Below, one piece after another: positions 33,957 to 42,820 of a DNA stretch of 64,000 bases. Origin of the DNA: Acetobacter estunensis (GTDB lineage: Bacteria > Pseudomonadota > Alphaproteobacteria > Acetobacterales > Acetobacteraceae); the NCBI RefSeq assembly GCF_019083805.1, contig NZ_JAHRDV010000004.1, positions 124,001-188,000 of the forward strand. The letters are read 5' to 3'. Within the stretch, counting starts at the first letter, position 1; each line of letters opens with the position of its first letter. Both the position numbers and the translations under genes were made by a program. The notes below the pieces were generated by a model. The model worked only from the letters and a program-made list of their open reading frames with translations, searched no databases and was not told the origin of the DNA.

Positions 33957-35447
33957 TCATCGAGAATGATGACCCTGTCCCTGACTGGCAGGAAGCCGAT
34001 AAAGAATCGACTCGGCCTGTGCCGACAGAGGGCAACGGACACGAAACAACGCATAACGTTCGGCCTCCCGTCCTTTTCGGGCACGCACCACCTCCCCGAG
34101 AAGCTGCGACTCCTTCTGCCACGGATGGTCAACCGGAAACGATCGCCGCGCATTCCGCACCAACACACCCCATCCCGTCCGGCACGTCAGTTCCGGGCGT
34201 CCGGCGAAAGCCCAACGAGGATCAACGCCGCCCACCACCCGGTCAGGCAACCTCAGCGCCAGCTCAGACGCCAGACCGTAATCGTCGGATGCGACAAACG
34301 CCGCACCCTGTGAGCGGGCTGCCACCTCATCCATCAACTGAGACCAACCGCCGGCCTGCCGCAACGTGACGTCCAGATGCCGCCCCAATGGCAAAGCACC
34401 CGTCAACGCTTGCGTCAGCACCAGACCACCGAGCAGAAACCCGAGTGCCGAGGCCGCCTTCCATCCCCGCGCGCCCTGCCATATCACCAAAAGGACAATG
34501 GCCGGATACAGCAGGACGGGCCAGTTGGGTTGCACCCGATCCCCCGCCGCATGCTGTAAAAAGACCAGCGAGGGCACTCCAATAAGGCAGAGCAGAAGCC
34601 GGTCCACACGGTCGCGCGCCCGCACAGCATGCCACAGCGCCAGACCGGCCAGCAGAAATATTCCCGGCGTGAGCAACCCGATCTGGCCGCTCACCAACTC
34701 TCCCAGAAACTGCGCCGCCCGTGCCGGATTCCAGTCCCCGGTGCGCCCACCCTGCTTGATGAAACTGGCCCATCCATGCGCTGCGTTCCACCCGATCACG
34801 GGCGACGCCCCGATCACCGCCAGAATCAGACCCGCCCACGGCCAGACCGTACGCAACATGACGCGCGCGCGCGCGTCCCAACACACCCACACGCCCAGTG
34901 CGAGAACGGACAGAATCATGGTGTATTTGCTGTCGAAACCAGCGCCCGCCACCAGTCCAAGCACCAGCCACCAACGATTGTCACCGCTCACAAGCAGGCG
35001 GACGACCGCCCATAGGAAAATCGACTGAAAGAACAGAAGGGGAGTGTCGGGCGTCATCACGATCGCGCCCAGACCGACCGCCAATGTCGCGTTCAACAGA
35101 ACGCCAGCGATAAAGGGAGACGCGCATGCGCATGAAGGAGAGGACGACCGATCACGCAGAGCGAGCAGATCGCGCATCGTCATCATGACGAAAAGCGTTC
35201 CCACGCCCGCCGCAAATGGACCGGTCAGTCGGATCCCCAGAGCGCTATCGCCCAGCAGGAATGTGCCCAATCGGATCCATACGGCCACCATGAAGGGATG
35301 GTCGAGATAACCGGGCTGAAGCGCCCGCGACCATGTCCAGTAATAAGCCTCATCGGGCGTGATCGGCAGGAGGGCTGCCACAACGACGCGCAGGGCCGTG
35401 ACCGCGAGCAAAAGCGCGAGCGCCAGTGTCCACTGCTGCCGGTTCAC
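33957..35447 (-). CDS. GT39/ArnT-type membrane glycosyltransferase
   Basis: 496 residues with 10-12 predicted helices. The first periplasmic loop starts with LLPITPDEAYYWTWS, with the acidic pair of the GT-C fold, and continues GYLDHPFMVAVWIRLG. Such enzymes transfer sugars from polyprenyl-phosphate donors to lipid A, proteins or lipids. It lies 19 nt after the DPM1-GtrA gene, which probably makes its lipid-linked donor. Confidence 0.85.
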   Translation of the reverse strand: MNRQQWTLALALLLAVTALRVVVAALLPITPDEAYYWTWSRALQPGYLDHPFMVAVWIRLGTFLLGDSALGIRLTGPFAAGVGTLFVMMTMRDLLALRDRSSSPSCACASPFIAGVLLNATLAVGLGAIVMTPDTPLLFFQSIFLWAVVRLLVSGDNRWWLVLGLVAGAGFDSKYTMILSVLALGVWVCWDARARVMLRTVWPWAGLILAVIGASPVIGWNAAHGWASFIKQGGRTGDWNPARAAQFLGELVSGQIGLLTPGIFLLAGLALWHAVRARDRVDRLLLCLIGVPSLVFLQHAAGDRVQPNWPVLLYPAIVLLVIWQGARGWKAASALGFLLGGLVLTQALTGALPLGRHLDVTLRQAGGWSQLMDEVAARSQGAAFVASDDYGLASELALRLPDRVVGGVDPRWAFAGRPELTCRTGWGVLVRNARRSFPVDHPWQKESQLLGEVVRARKGREAERYALFRVRCPLSAQAESILYRLPASQGQGHHSR

Positions 35448-35466
35448 AACCCGCGAGGTGTTTCGT

Positions 35467-36615
35467 TCATTTCGAGCGCCAGATCAGAGTGGACGACACG
35501 GCGTAGTTCCACACCACGCCGATCACCGCACCCGCTGCGCTGGCGCTGCTCCAGTCCTCCCCCGTCCCGAGAAAGAGCGTTGCCACGCCGATATTGGCCC
35601 ACGCGCCAATGGAGCAAACAAGGAGGAACACGATCAGCCCCCCCCACATCCGGGCACCCTTCAATCGACGATCCCGATAGGTGAAGGTGTTATCGAGCCA
35701 GAAGTTGGTCAGCATGGCGACAATCGTGCCGACCGACTGCGCCCCTCCAAAACCCGCTCCTCCCAGTCGCAGCGCCTCCATGACCAGAATGTTCACCACC
35801 ACTCCGACCGCGCCCACCAACGCGAAGGCAATGAAACGGATGGGCAGCCAGCCGCGAAACAGCTTGTCGAGGATCAGGGCAAGGAACTGGAGCAGCACCA
35901 GAAAATCGAGCTTGCTCTCACCCGCGAGGCGCGGCCGGAACACACACGGCACCTCCTCGACGCGCACGGGCTCCGGCGCGGAAAGGATCAGGTCCATCAG
36001 GATCTTGAAACCCGCGCCCGAGAGACGCGGAGCGGTTTTCACAAACATATCCCGCCGCAACGCGAAAAAGCCGCTCATCGGATCGCCCAGCTTCACCGGC
36101 ATCATCATCTGAGCCAGACGGATGCCGCCATCCGAAAGAGCGTGCCGCCACGCATTGGCAAGTCCGCTGTTATCGCCCCCTTCGACATGGCGGCTGCCTA
36201 CCACGATATCGCATTCTCCAGCCGCCAGCTTGTCGATCATCGCCCCCAGACGGGACTCGTCATGCTGGAGATCGCCATCCATGACCGCGATGTAAGGAGC
36301 AGAGGACGACAGCGCGCCCTCGATCACAGCCGTGGACAGGCCCCGCCGACCGATGCGGGAAATGCCGCGCACACGCCAGTTGGTCTGCGCCAGCTGGCGC
36401 ACCACTTCGATCGTTCCATCGGGCGAGTTGTCATCGACGAAAACGACTTCCCAGTCCCGCCCGGTGAGCGCCTGTGTCAGCGCCTCCACAAGCGGCCGTA
36501 CATTTGCCGCCTCCCGATAGCAGGGAACAACCACAGTGATATCCGGCGTTCCGATCCGCGTGACCGAAGCCTGCACCGGCGTCCGGACAGTCGGACGAGA
36601 CGCAACGACACTCAT
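35467..36615 (-). CDS. polyprenol-phosphate glycosyltransferase (GT2) with GtrA domain
   Basis: 382 residues. The N-terminal GT2 domain (about 25-240) has ITVVVPCYREAANV, VVFVDDNSPDGT and VMDGDLQHDE, the DXD region of dolichol-phosphate mannose synthase-like enzymes. The C-terminal part (about 250-380) has four helices of the GtrA type. Together they make a polyprenyl-phosphate sugar and move it across the membrane for the GT39 enzyme next door. The start overlaps the Lrp gene stop as ATGA. Confidence 0.9.
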   Translation of the reverse strand: MSVVASRPTVRTPVQASVTRIGTPDITVVVPCYREAANVRPLVEALTQALTGRDWEVVFVDDNSPDGTIEVVRQLAQTNWRVRGISRIGRRGLSTAVIEGALSSSAPYIAVMDGDLQHDESRLGAMIDKLAAGECDIVVGSRHVEGGDNSGLANAWRHALSDGGIRLAQMMMPVKLGDPMSGFFALRRDMFVKTAPRLSGAGFKILMDLILSAPEPVRVEEVPCVFRPRLAGESKLDFLVLLQFLALILDKLFRGWLPIRFIAFALVGAVGVVVNILVMEALRLGGAGFGGAQSVGTIVAMLTNFWLDNTFTYRDRRLKGARMWGGLIVFLLVCSIGAWANIGVATLFLGTGEDWSSASAAGAVIGVVWNYAVSSTLIWRSK

Positions 36616-37097
36616 GTTTCACCTTCTCCTCCCGCCACGGCCACAAGGGGGCGCGAAAGCGTGGTTCGGATGGTCTGAAGCGTCTGCACACGCATCACAT
36701 GCGGAGCTTCTGTCAGGCGGCGGGTGAGCTGGTTTTCATGCGTTGTGTCCCGTGCCGCCAGCCGCACGAGAAAATCGTCACCCCCGCGAATCATGTGGCA
36801 TTCGAGCGCTTCCGGCCATGTCGCGACCAACGCCTCGAACTGGGAGAGAACCGCCTCTTTCTGACTGTCCAAACCGATCACGGCGTAAAACGAGATGGGC
36901 CACCCCAAGGCACCGGCATCCACATCGGCGTGATAGCCCGAGATAACGCCCAGTTCTTCCAGCCGGCGCACACGACGCAGGCATGGCGGCGCTGAAATGC
37001 CGACGCGCCGCGCAAGCTCCACGTTGGTCATGCGGCCGTCCACCTGCAACTCGGCAATGATCCGCCGATCCACCGCATCGAGTTCCGCTACCGTCAC
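36612..37097 (-). CDS. Lrp/AsnC-family transcriptional regulator
   Basis: 161 residues from a GTG at 37097 (GGAGAG eight nt upstream). Helix-turn-helix: LDAVDRRIIAELQVDGRMTN and LARRVGISAPPCLRRVRRLE; a ligand-binding RAM domain follows (YHADVDAGALGWPISFYAV). It is divergent from trxB. Target genes unknown. Confidence 0.9.
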   Translation of the reverse strand: MTVAELDAVDRRIIAELQVDGRMTNVELARRVGISAPPCLRRVRRLEELGVISGYHADVDAGALGWPISFYAVIGLDSQKEAVLSQFEALVATWPEALECHMIRGGDDFLVRLAARDTTHENQLTRRLTEAPHVMRVQTLQTIRTTLSRPLVAVAGGEGET

Positions 37098-37269
37098 GCC
37101 TTTGTCTCTCCACACCCTTCTGCGCGCTGCATACAGGAGGTACCAGCCCCTGTCCAAAGCCCCTGCGTAACGGAAAACACAAGCCGCGGGTTGCCCTTGA
37201 GCGCCCGCAGGCTCATATCCGCAGCACTTTGGATTTCGCATTACCGTCACGGACAGAGCGAAGGACGCC

Positions 37270-38220
37270 ATGAGCACGACGACCTCCACCGACCTTCTCA
37301 TCATCGGCGCAGGCCCGGCTGGCTACACCGCCGCGATCTACGCCGCGCGCGCCAATCTGGCGCCTGTTCTGGTGGCGGGCATGCAGCCGGGCGGCCAGTT
37401 GATGATCACCACGGACGTGGAAAACTATCCCGGTTTCGCCACCGCTATTCAAGGACCGTGGCTGATGGAGCAGATGGCTGCGCAGGCGGAGCATGTCGGC
37501 ACCCGAATCGTTCATGATCTTGTCACGAAGGTGGACTTTCGTAACGGTTCGCCATTTCGCGTCACCCTCGATGGTGGCGATGTCTTTCTGGCACGCAGCG
37601 TTATCATCGCCACGGGCGCACAGGCGAAATGGCTTGGTCTTCCCAGTGAAAAAGCCCTTCAGGGGGCTGGCGTGTCGGCCTGCGCCACCTGCGATGGCTT
37701 CTTCTTCCGGGGCAAGAAGGTTGCGGTCGTGGGCGGCGGCAACACAGCGGTCGAAGAAGCCCTTTATCTGACCCATCATGCCGACCATGTGACTCTGATC
37801 CACCGCCGCGATTCCCTACGTGCCGAGAAGATTCTTCAGGATCGGCTGCTGGCCAATCCCAAAGTCTCGGTCGTATGGAACTCGGTCGTAGCCGACATTC
37901 TTTCTTCGGGCACACCGCCGACCGTCACGGGCGTAAAGCTCCTCAATGTGCTCAACGAGACGATGAGCACATTGCCGGTCGATGGGGTGTTCATCGCCAT
38001 TGGGCACTCCCCCAACACCGGCCTTTTCCATGACCAGCTCATGCTCGACACAGAGGGCTATATCGTCACCGAACGCGGCACCACCCGCACATCCGTGCCT
38101 GGCGTCTTTGCCGCAGGAGACGTTCAGGACAAGATTTATCGACAGGCTGTGACGGCGGCTGGCACAGGCTGCATGGCGGCTCTCGACGCGGAACGTCACC
38201 TTGCCGGAATTGTTGCCTGA
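37270..38220 (+). CDS. trxB: thioredoxin-disulfide reductase
   Basis: 316 residues. FAD-binding GAGPAGYTAAIYAARA at the N-terminus, redox-active CATC (Cys138, Cys141), NADPH-binding GGGNTAVEEALYL and the C-terminal GVFAAGDVQDKIYRQAV. NADPH reduces thioredoxin through the FAD and the dithiol. Confidence 0.97.
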   Translation: MSTTTSTDLLIIGAGPAGYTAAIYAARANLAPVLVAGMQPGGQLMITTDVENYPGFATAIQGPWLMEQMAAQAEHVGTRIVHDLVTKVDFRNGSPFRVTLDGGDVFLARSVIIATGAQAKWLGLPSEKALQGAGVSACATCDGFFFRGKKVAVVGGGNTAVEEALYLTHHADHVTLIHRRDSLRAEKILQDRLLANPKVSVVWNSVVADILSSGTPPTVTGVKLLNVLNETMSTLPVDGVFIAIGHSPNTGLFHDQLMLDTEGYIVTERGTTRTSVPGVFAAGDVQDKIYRQAVTAAGTGCMAALDAERHLAGIVA

Positions 38221-38325
38221 ATGAGGCAGAATACTTGACCTGACCTCGTATTTCCGTCACGAAAACCCATTGGATGCGCCGCAGCCCGGATGGCGCATGC
38301 TCAAAGTTATGTAAGGGAGAGTGGT

Positions 38326-39210
38326 GTGGACTGGGACAAACTCAGGATCTTCCACGCTGTTGCCGAAGCCGGTTCCTTCACGCACGCAGGTGACGTGCTG
38401 AATCTGAGCCAGTCTGCGGTTTCACGTCAGATTTCTGCCCTGGAGGATGTTCTTCAGGTTCCACTCTTTCATCGCCATGCCCGAGGCCTCATCCTGACCG
38501 AGCAGGGCGAGACGCTCAATCAGACGGTGCGCGAGGTCTTCTCCAAACTCGAGATGACCCAGACGCTCCTGACCGAGAGCAAAGAAAAGGCTGCCGGTCG
38601 TCTTCGTGTCACCACGACGACAGGTTTTGGAAGCTGCTGGCTGATGCCGCGTCTGCACAAGTTCATGGAGCAGAATCCGGACATCTCCATTTCCCTTATC
38701 CTTGAAGACAACGATCTCGACCTCGGGATGCGGGAAGCCGATGTTGCCGTGCGCATGCATGCTCCCCGCCAACCGGATCTTATCCAGCGTCACCTGGCGG
38801 ATTTTCCTCTGCATGTGTACGCGTCCCCGCGTTATCTGGAGCAGTTCGGACAACCCACCTCTCTGGACGATCTGGCCACGCATCAGCTCGTTGCCTTCGG
38901 AGGCTATCATCCTCCCGTCCCGCATGTGAACTGGCTGCTGGAAGCCGGAATGCCGGAGGGTCAGCGTCGTCCTGCCCGTCTGGAAGTCAACAGCATGGTG
39001 GCAATGGCTGACGCCATTTCTTCCGGTCTGGGGATCGGTTCCGTGCCGGGCTACGCCGTGACGGAGTATCCGACGCTGGTGCGGGTTCTGGCGGACGTGC
39101 CGGCGCCGCAGGTTGAGGCGTTCTTCGTGTATCCGGAAGAACTCCGGAGTTCCAAGCGGGTCGCAGTGTTCAGGGATTTCCTGACGAGTGAGTTGGGGCT
39201 GCGGGGGTGA
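38326..39210 (+). CDS. LysR-family transcriptional regulator
   Basis: 294 residues from a GTG with AAGGGAGAG just upstream; an ATG 12 codons earlier is possible. The N-terminal winged helix has FHAVAEAGSFTHAGDVLNLS and QSAVSRQISALED; the rest is a periplasmic-binding-like effector domain. It follows trxB in the same direction, as in several relatives. Effector unknown. Confidence 0.9.
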   Translation: MDWDKLRIFHAVAEAGSFTHAGDVLNLSQSAVSRQISALEDVLQVPLFHRHARGLILTEQGETLNQTVREVFSKLEMTQTLLTESKEKAAGRLRVTTTTGFGSCWLMPRLHKFMEQNPDISISLILEDNDLDLGMREADVAVRMHAPRQPDLIQRHLADFPLHVYASPRYLEQFGQPTSLDDLATHQLVAFGGYHPPVPHVNWLLEAGMPEGQRRPARLEVNSMVAMADAISSGLGIGSVPGYAVTEYPTLVRVLADVPAPQVEAFFVYPEELRSSKRVAVFRDFLTSELGLRG

Positions 39211-39301
39211 ATTCTCCCGATGCTTTTATGGTCATCCCAATTTATTATTAAATCTCCAATATTATGCTAAGTGATATTCAAAAACCAATAGGGCGCCGTA
39301 G

Positions 39302-40525
39302 ATGGTTGGAAATGATCAAATTACTTGTTTTTCTTGGCAAAACCTAAAATTAGGTATAGGCGTCGCAACCTATAACCGTCATTCATTATTAAAAGAAACC
39401 ATTGAAGCAATACAAAAGTTCACAAGTCATCCTTATCATCTGTTCGTTTCTGATGACGGATCCCATGACAACACAAAAGATCTCCTGAATAATCTTAACT
39501 TAACTTATTTATCAGCTCCAAATCGCGGTATAGCTTGGAATAAAAATCGCATTTTGTATTATTTATTTATGAAATATCGATGTGATATTGTTATTCTACT
39601 GGAAGATGACACACGGCCAACAGCACATGGCTGGGAAGAAGACTGGGTCAAAGCTGCTTATTTATATGGACACGTAAATCTGGCACCATCACATTGGGTA
39701 AATGATTATCTTGGTGGACATGGTACGGTTGAGGATCCTTTTATATCAGTCTATTTAACTGGGCAATGTTCAGCTTTCAGTTTTAACGCCTTTACTGACG
39801 TAGGATTTATGGATACACGCTTTCGCCGATACGGTTTTGAGCATGTTGAACATACTAATCGTTTTATAAAAGCTGGATATGGAGGTGTAAGAGAAAAAGG
39901 TGGAGAACATCGATTTTTTCCATATCTGATAACTTCAGATATGGAAGTTAGAGGACTTGATAAAGGTCCGGATCATGCAGGCATTGCTATCAATTCTCCT
40001 ATTTATAGCCAATTAACAAAAGAAGAAGTTTATCGTCATGCATGGCGCGGGGACGAAGAAGAAGCTTTCCTTCGATATGAAATGTTATGCGTTAAAAATA
40101 ATAATTTCACATCAAGTATGACCACAAAATGCGTTGAATTTTTTTGGAATATATCTACATACAATCATATGGATATATTTTTTAATCCAGAAACAGCATA
40201 TATATTTTCCAATACAGAAGAGGCACATGGAATTAAGGTATTCCTTGGAACTAAAGATGGATACTTTTATATTTACTTCATCAAAGAGAATGAACGATTT
40301 TTTCTAAAAACAGAAAACGGTATTCATTTTACATCAACCAATGATATATGTAATGCGAGTTATTTTTCCATTGCATACGCGAAAGAAAATGGATTCGGAC
40401 TTAAATACAGAGGACTTTATTTGTGCCAAGACTTAACAAATAAAAATATAATATCATTTTGTAGAACAGAACTAAATGATTGGGAAACCTTTCTTTTTAA
40501 AGATCTTGTTATTTCTGAGTTCTGA
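39302..40525 (+). CDS. GT2-type glycosyltransferase with C-terminal beta-trefoil-like domain
   Basis: 407 residues. The GT-A domain (about 15-260) has IGVATYNRHSLLKETIEAI, FVSDDGSHDNT and the acidic LLEDDTRP (101-103), and later GFMDTRFRRYGFEHVEHTNR, the acceptor-side block. The last 95 residues resemble a fascin/ricin-like trefoil repeat, ending with LKYRGLYLCQDL and a WETF motif. The gene is strongly AT-rich (35% G+C at 39481-39540 against 60% at 38881-38940). It is probably acquired. Acceptor unknown. Confidence 0.75.
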   Translation: MVGNDQITCFSWQNLKLGIGVATYNRHSLLKETIEAIQKFTSHPYHLFVSDDGSHDNTKDLLNNLNLTYLSAPNRGIAWNKNRILYYLFMKYRCDIVILLEDDTRPTAHGWEEDWVKAAYLYGHVNLAPSHWVNDYLGGHGTVEDPFISVYLTGQCSAFSFNAFTDVGFMDTRFRRYGFEHVEHTNRFIKAGYGGVREKGGEHRFFPYLITSDMEVRGLDKGPDHAGIAINSPIYSQLTKEEVYRHAWRGDEEEAFLRYEMLCVKNNNFTSSMTTKCVEFFWNISTYNHMDIFFNPETAYIFSNTEEAHGIKVFLGTKDGYFYIYFIKENERFFLKTENGIHFTSTNDICNASYFSIAYAKENGFGLKYRGLYLCQDLTNKNIISFCRTELNDWETFLFKDLVISEF

Positions 40526-40529
40526 GTTG

Positions 40530-41206
40530 GAGCGTTTTCTGCGCTGAATGAATCGTGAAGAATCCCAATAGCGGCATGATCTGATTCATGATGACAACCG
40601 GGATTGGAAGCCGATCCAAGATGTCATCACGCACATTGTCTTTGGATCCTCGTGTCCGTGTTATTGCTGCGATTTCGAATGATCTGTCGCGCTGTCAAGC
40701 AGCTGAACGGTTTGGTGTCAGTCTCCCGGCGAGTGCCGTTCGCTGGTGCGCTCTTGCGGCAGCCTGCGCCAGCCGCGTGGCCAAAATTCGCGCCCAACTG
40801 ATTGATGACGGGCATCACTTCACAATCGGTACGCTGTGGCATTTCTTCGCACGCCATCGGATCACATGGAAAAAAGACCGCTCATGTGGGGGAGCAGAAT
40901 CGACCCGGCACTCGGCGACATCGTCATCATGGACAATCTCGGATCGCACAAGGGTCCGGACGTCCATGCCGCGATGAAGCGGCAGGCACCCCACTGTGCG
41001 ATATCTCCCACCCCACAGCCCTGACTTCAATCCAATCGAAACAGCCTTCTCCAAACTCAAGGCCCATCTCCGCAAAGCCACAGAACGAACACGCGATGTC
41101 CTGTGAGGACAGAATCGACCTATTTTAATCGATCAGGTCACACCCATAGAATATGTAAACTTCTTCACCGCTGCTGGGTATGAACCAGATTGAGAAGAAA
41201 ACACTC
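40530..41206 (+). mobile_element. decayed IS630-type insertion sequence
   Basis: Imperfect terminal repeats GAGCGTTTTCT (40530-40540) and, inverted, GAGTGTTTTCT (41196-41206) agree at 10 of 11 positions. Between them lies a transposase broken by frameshifts and deletions: an HTH part from 40621, then DNLGSHKGPDVHAAM, then SPDFNPIETAFSKLKAHLRK and the terminal NFFTAAGYEPD, each in a different frame. It sits 5 bp after the upstream glycosyltransferase stop. Confidence 0.8.
40621..41193 (+). pseudogene. IS630-family transposase, frameshifted and deleted
   Basis: The N-terminal part LSLDPRVRVIAAISNDLSRC is a helix-turn-helix start; the middle GTLWHFFARHRITWKKDRS is followed directly by the DNLGSHKG block, so much of the catalytic core is deleted. 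The DDE-domain end SPDFNPIETAFSKLKAHLRK and the C-terminal NFFTAAGYEPD are recognisable in other frames, with an in-frame stop after TERTRDVL. It cannot be active. Confidence 0.8.
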
Positions 41207-41267
41207 TAGATATGAGAAACCGCAATAATATAATCACTATCGTTCACATCGCAGCCTCAATCAAGGG

Positions 41268-42731
41268 CTAACAACCTCCTAACGTTTTTCCATAAAACTC
41301 AATTTGATCAAATTGCAATCTTCGTGCTTTTCCTGGAATAGTTATTCGCAAATATCTGGCTTCAATCCCTTGGGCATCTTGCCAAATAAATGGGTATCCA
41401 TCAGCACCACCATATATCTTCCCATCCGTTTTATTAAATCTATTTATCCAACAAATACCATCTGTAGAACTAGACAATTCGAACCAAGCAACATCACCAA
41501 AATCACCCTCCAATGAGTTAAACAACCTCATTTCATGAACAAAGAAAATATCTCCCAAATCAATCTCCCACCAAGGGTTATCCTCTATATTCGTTTGACT
41601 TTGGGGCTTTCCAAATATTTCACCCGAGACCAGAGATTTAGCATCCTCAAACACACTACGAGCATGTGCCGTTGAGCTTTGTCTAGAATCTTTATTGCGA
41701 GAAATTATTGGCCAATTTGAAACGGGAAAAATTGCTTTTCTCCACCCCCCACACATTACAGTCTTCCAATAATCATGCAAGTAAGTATCAACAACTGCGT
41801 TGGTTTCTTGATGGTGTACTTCTCTTTCTTCCTTGGTTTTTTCTCCCCACATCTTTTCTCCAGCATAAGTTCCAACTAAACTACGTCGAACACGTATATC
41901 AAAATCTTCATCCGATTTAATATTATAATGAGCAACAAAAGACTTTTGAATAATACGTTGACGACGATCTTCTTTCCCCAAATACTCCCCTGCAGAGTGA
42001 GGAAAATTACTGTAATAATCTGAAATATTATCTCCTAATACATTACGAACATTCAGGCCTTTCTTTGTGCCTGTATAATCATGAACAATTGGAGCAAGAG
42101 GATTATCGAATATACCCGCATAAGGGACAACAATGCTTTTTATTAAAACTTTTGTAAATGGCGTTACCCCATCTTCCCTTCGTATATAATTCAACAAAAC
42201 ACTACCATTAGGACGTGTTTTATGTCCATTATTACCAAAAGAACACCAATTAAAATACATTGCATCCATATCTTCAGGAAATGATGAAATAAATAAATTT
42301 ATATCATTTAATCCTCGAATACATACAAACTCATCAATATCGAGAAACATCATCCATTCTGTTTCGTGCATGTAATTTCTCATAAAATGGAAATACATCT
42401 GCAACTGAAGACCTAAAAAATTATAATGATGGAAAGTCACAAATGGATTTTCACCAATCACAAAAGGCAAAATATTTTCATATAAATCCGAAGGATCATC
42501 ATCATTACAATAAAGATATATATGATCAAAACCTATAGATTGATGATAGAGAATCCATTCAATTATATACTGACTTTCCCACCTTGCACATGCAACAAGA
42601 GATTTTCTATACTTCGGCTTTGGCCATATTCCGTTATTTTTCGCTACCGCTAACGGCTGGAAACGATAGCTTTCCAAATCCAAGCAATATGTTAACGGCT
42701 GATCCTTTGGTGCATAAGGAAAATCGGACAC
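41268..42731 (-). CDS. GT92-type glycosyltransferase with C-terminal F5/8 discoidin domain
   Basis: 487 residues. The N-terminal domain (about 40-320) shows LVACARWESQYIIEWILYHQ, GFDHIYLYCNDDD and WMMFLDIDEFV with Asp131 and Asp133 as the metal site, the pattern of GT92/GT2-like enzymes. The last 140 residues form a discoidin (F5/8 type C) module: SRQSSTAHAR, NPWWEIDLG, SSSTDGICW and ARYLRITIPG. The gene is very AT-rich (25% G+C at 42241-42300). It is probably acquired with the convergent partner beyond the IS relic. Confidence 0.8.
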   Translation of the reverse strand: MSDFPYAPKDQPLTYCLDLESYRFQPLAVAKNNGIWPKPKYRKSLVACARWESQYIIEWILYHQSIGFDHIYLYCNDDDPSDLYENILPFVIGENPFVTFHHYNFLGLQLQMYFHFMRNYMHETEWMMFLDIDEFVCIRGLNDINLFISSFPEDMDAMYFNWCSFGNNGHKTRPNGSVLLNYIRREDGVTPFTKVLIKSIVVPYAGIFDNPLAPIVHDYTGTKKGLNVRNVLGDNISDYYSNFPHSAGEYLGKEDRRQRIIQKSFVAHYNIKSDEDFDIRVRRSLVGTYAGEKMWGEKTKEEREVHHQETNAVVDTYLHDYWKTVMCGGWRKAIFPVSNWPIISRNKDSRQSSTAHARSVFEDAKSLVSGEIFGKPQSQTNIEDNPWWEIDLGDIFFVHEMRLFNSLEGDFGDVAWFELSSSTDGICWINRFNKTDGKIYGGADGYPFIWQDAQGIEARYLRITIPGKARRLQFDQIEFYGKTLGGC

Positions 42732-42820
42732 ATCATACCCTTTCTTTTATACCGGCATAGTATTCAAGAAAAATTAAAACAGTAACAACAAACCCAATCT
42801 CGTTTATAAACTGCAACCAA

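Noticed and set aside
39211..42820. Direct repeats or an attachment site at the edges of the AT-rich island
   Set aside because: I compared both edges and found no convincing repeat longer than a few bases; no integrase or tRNA is adjacent.
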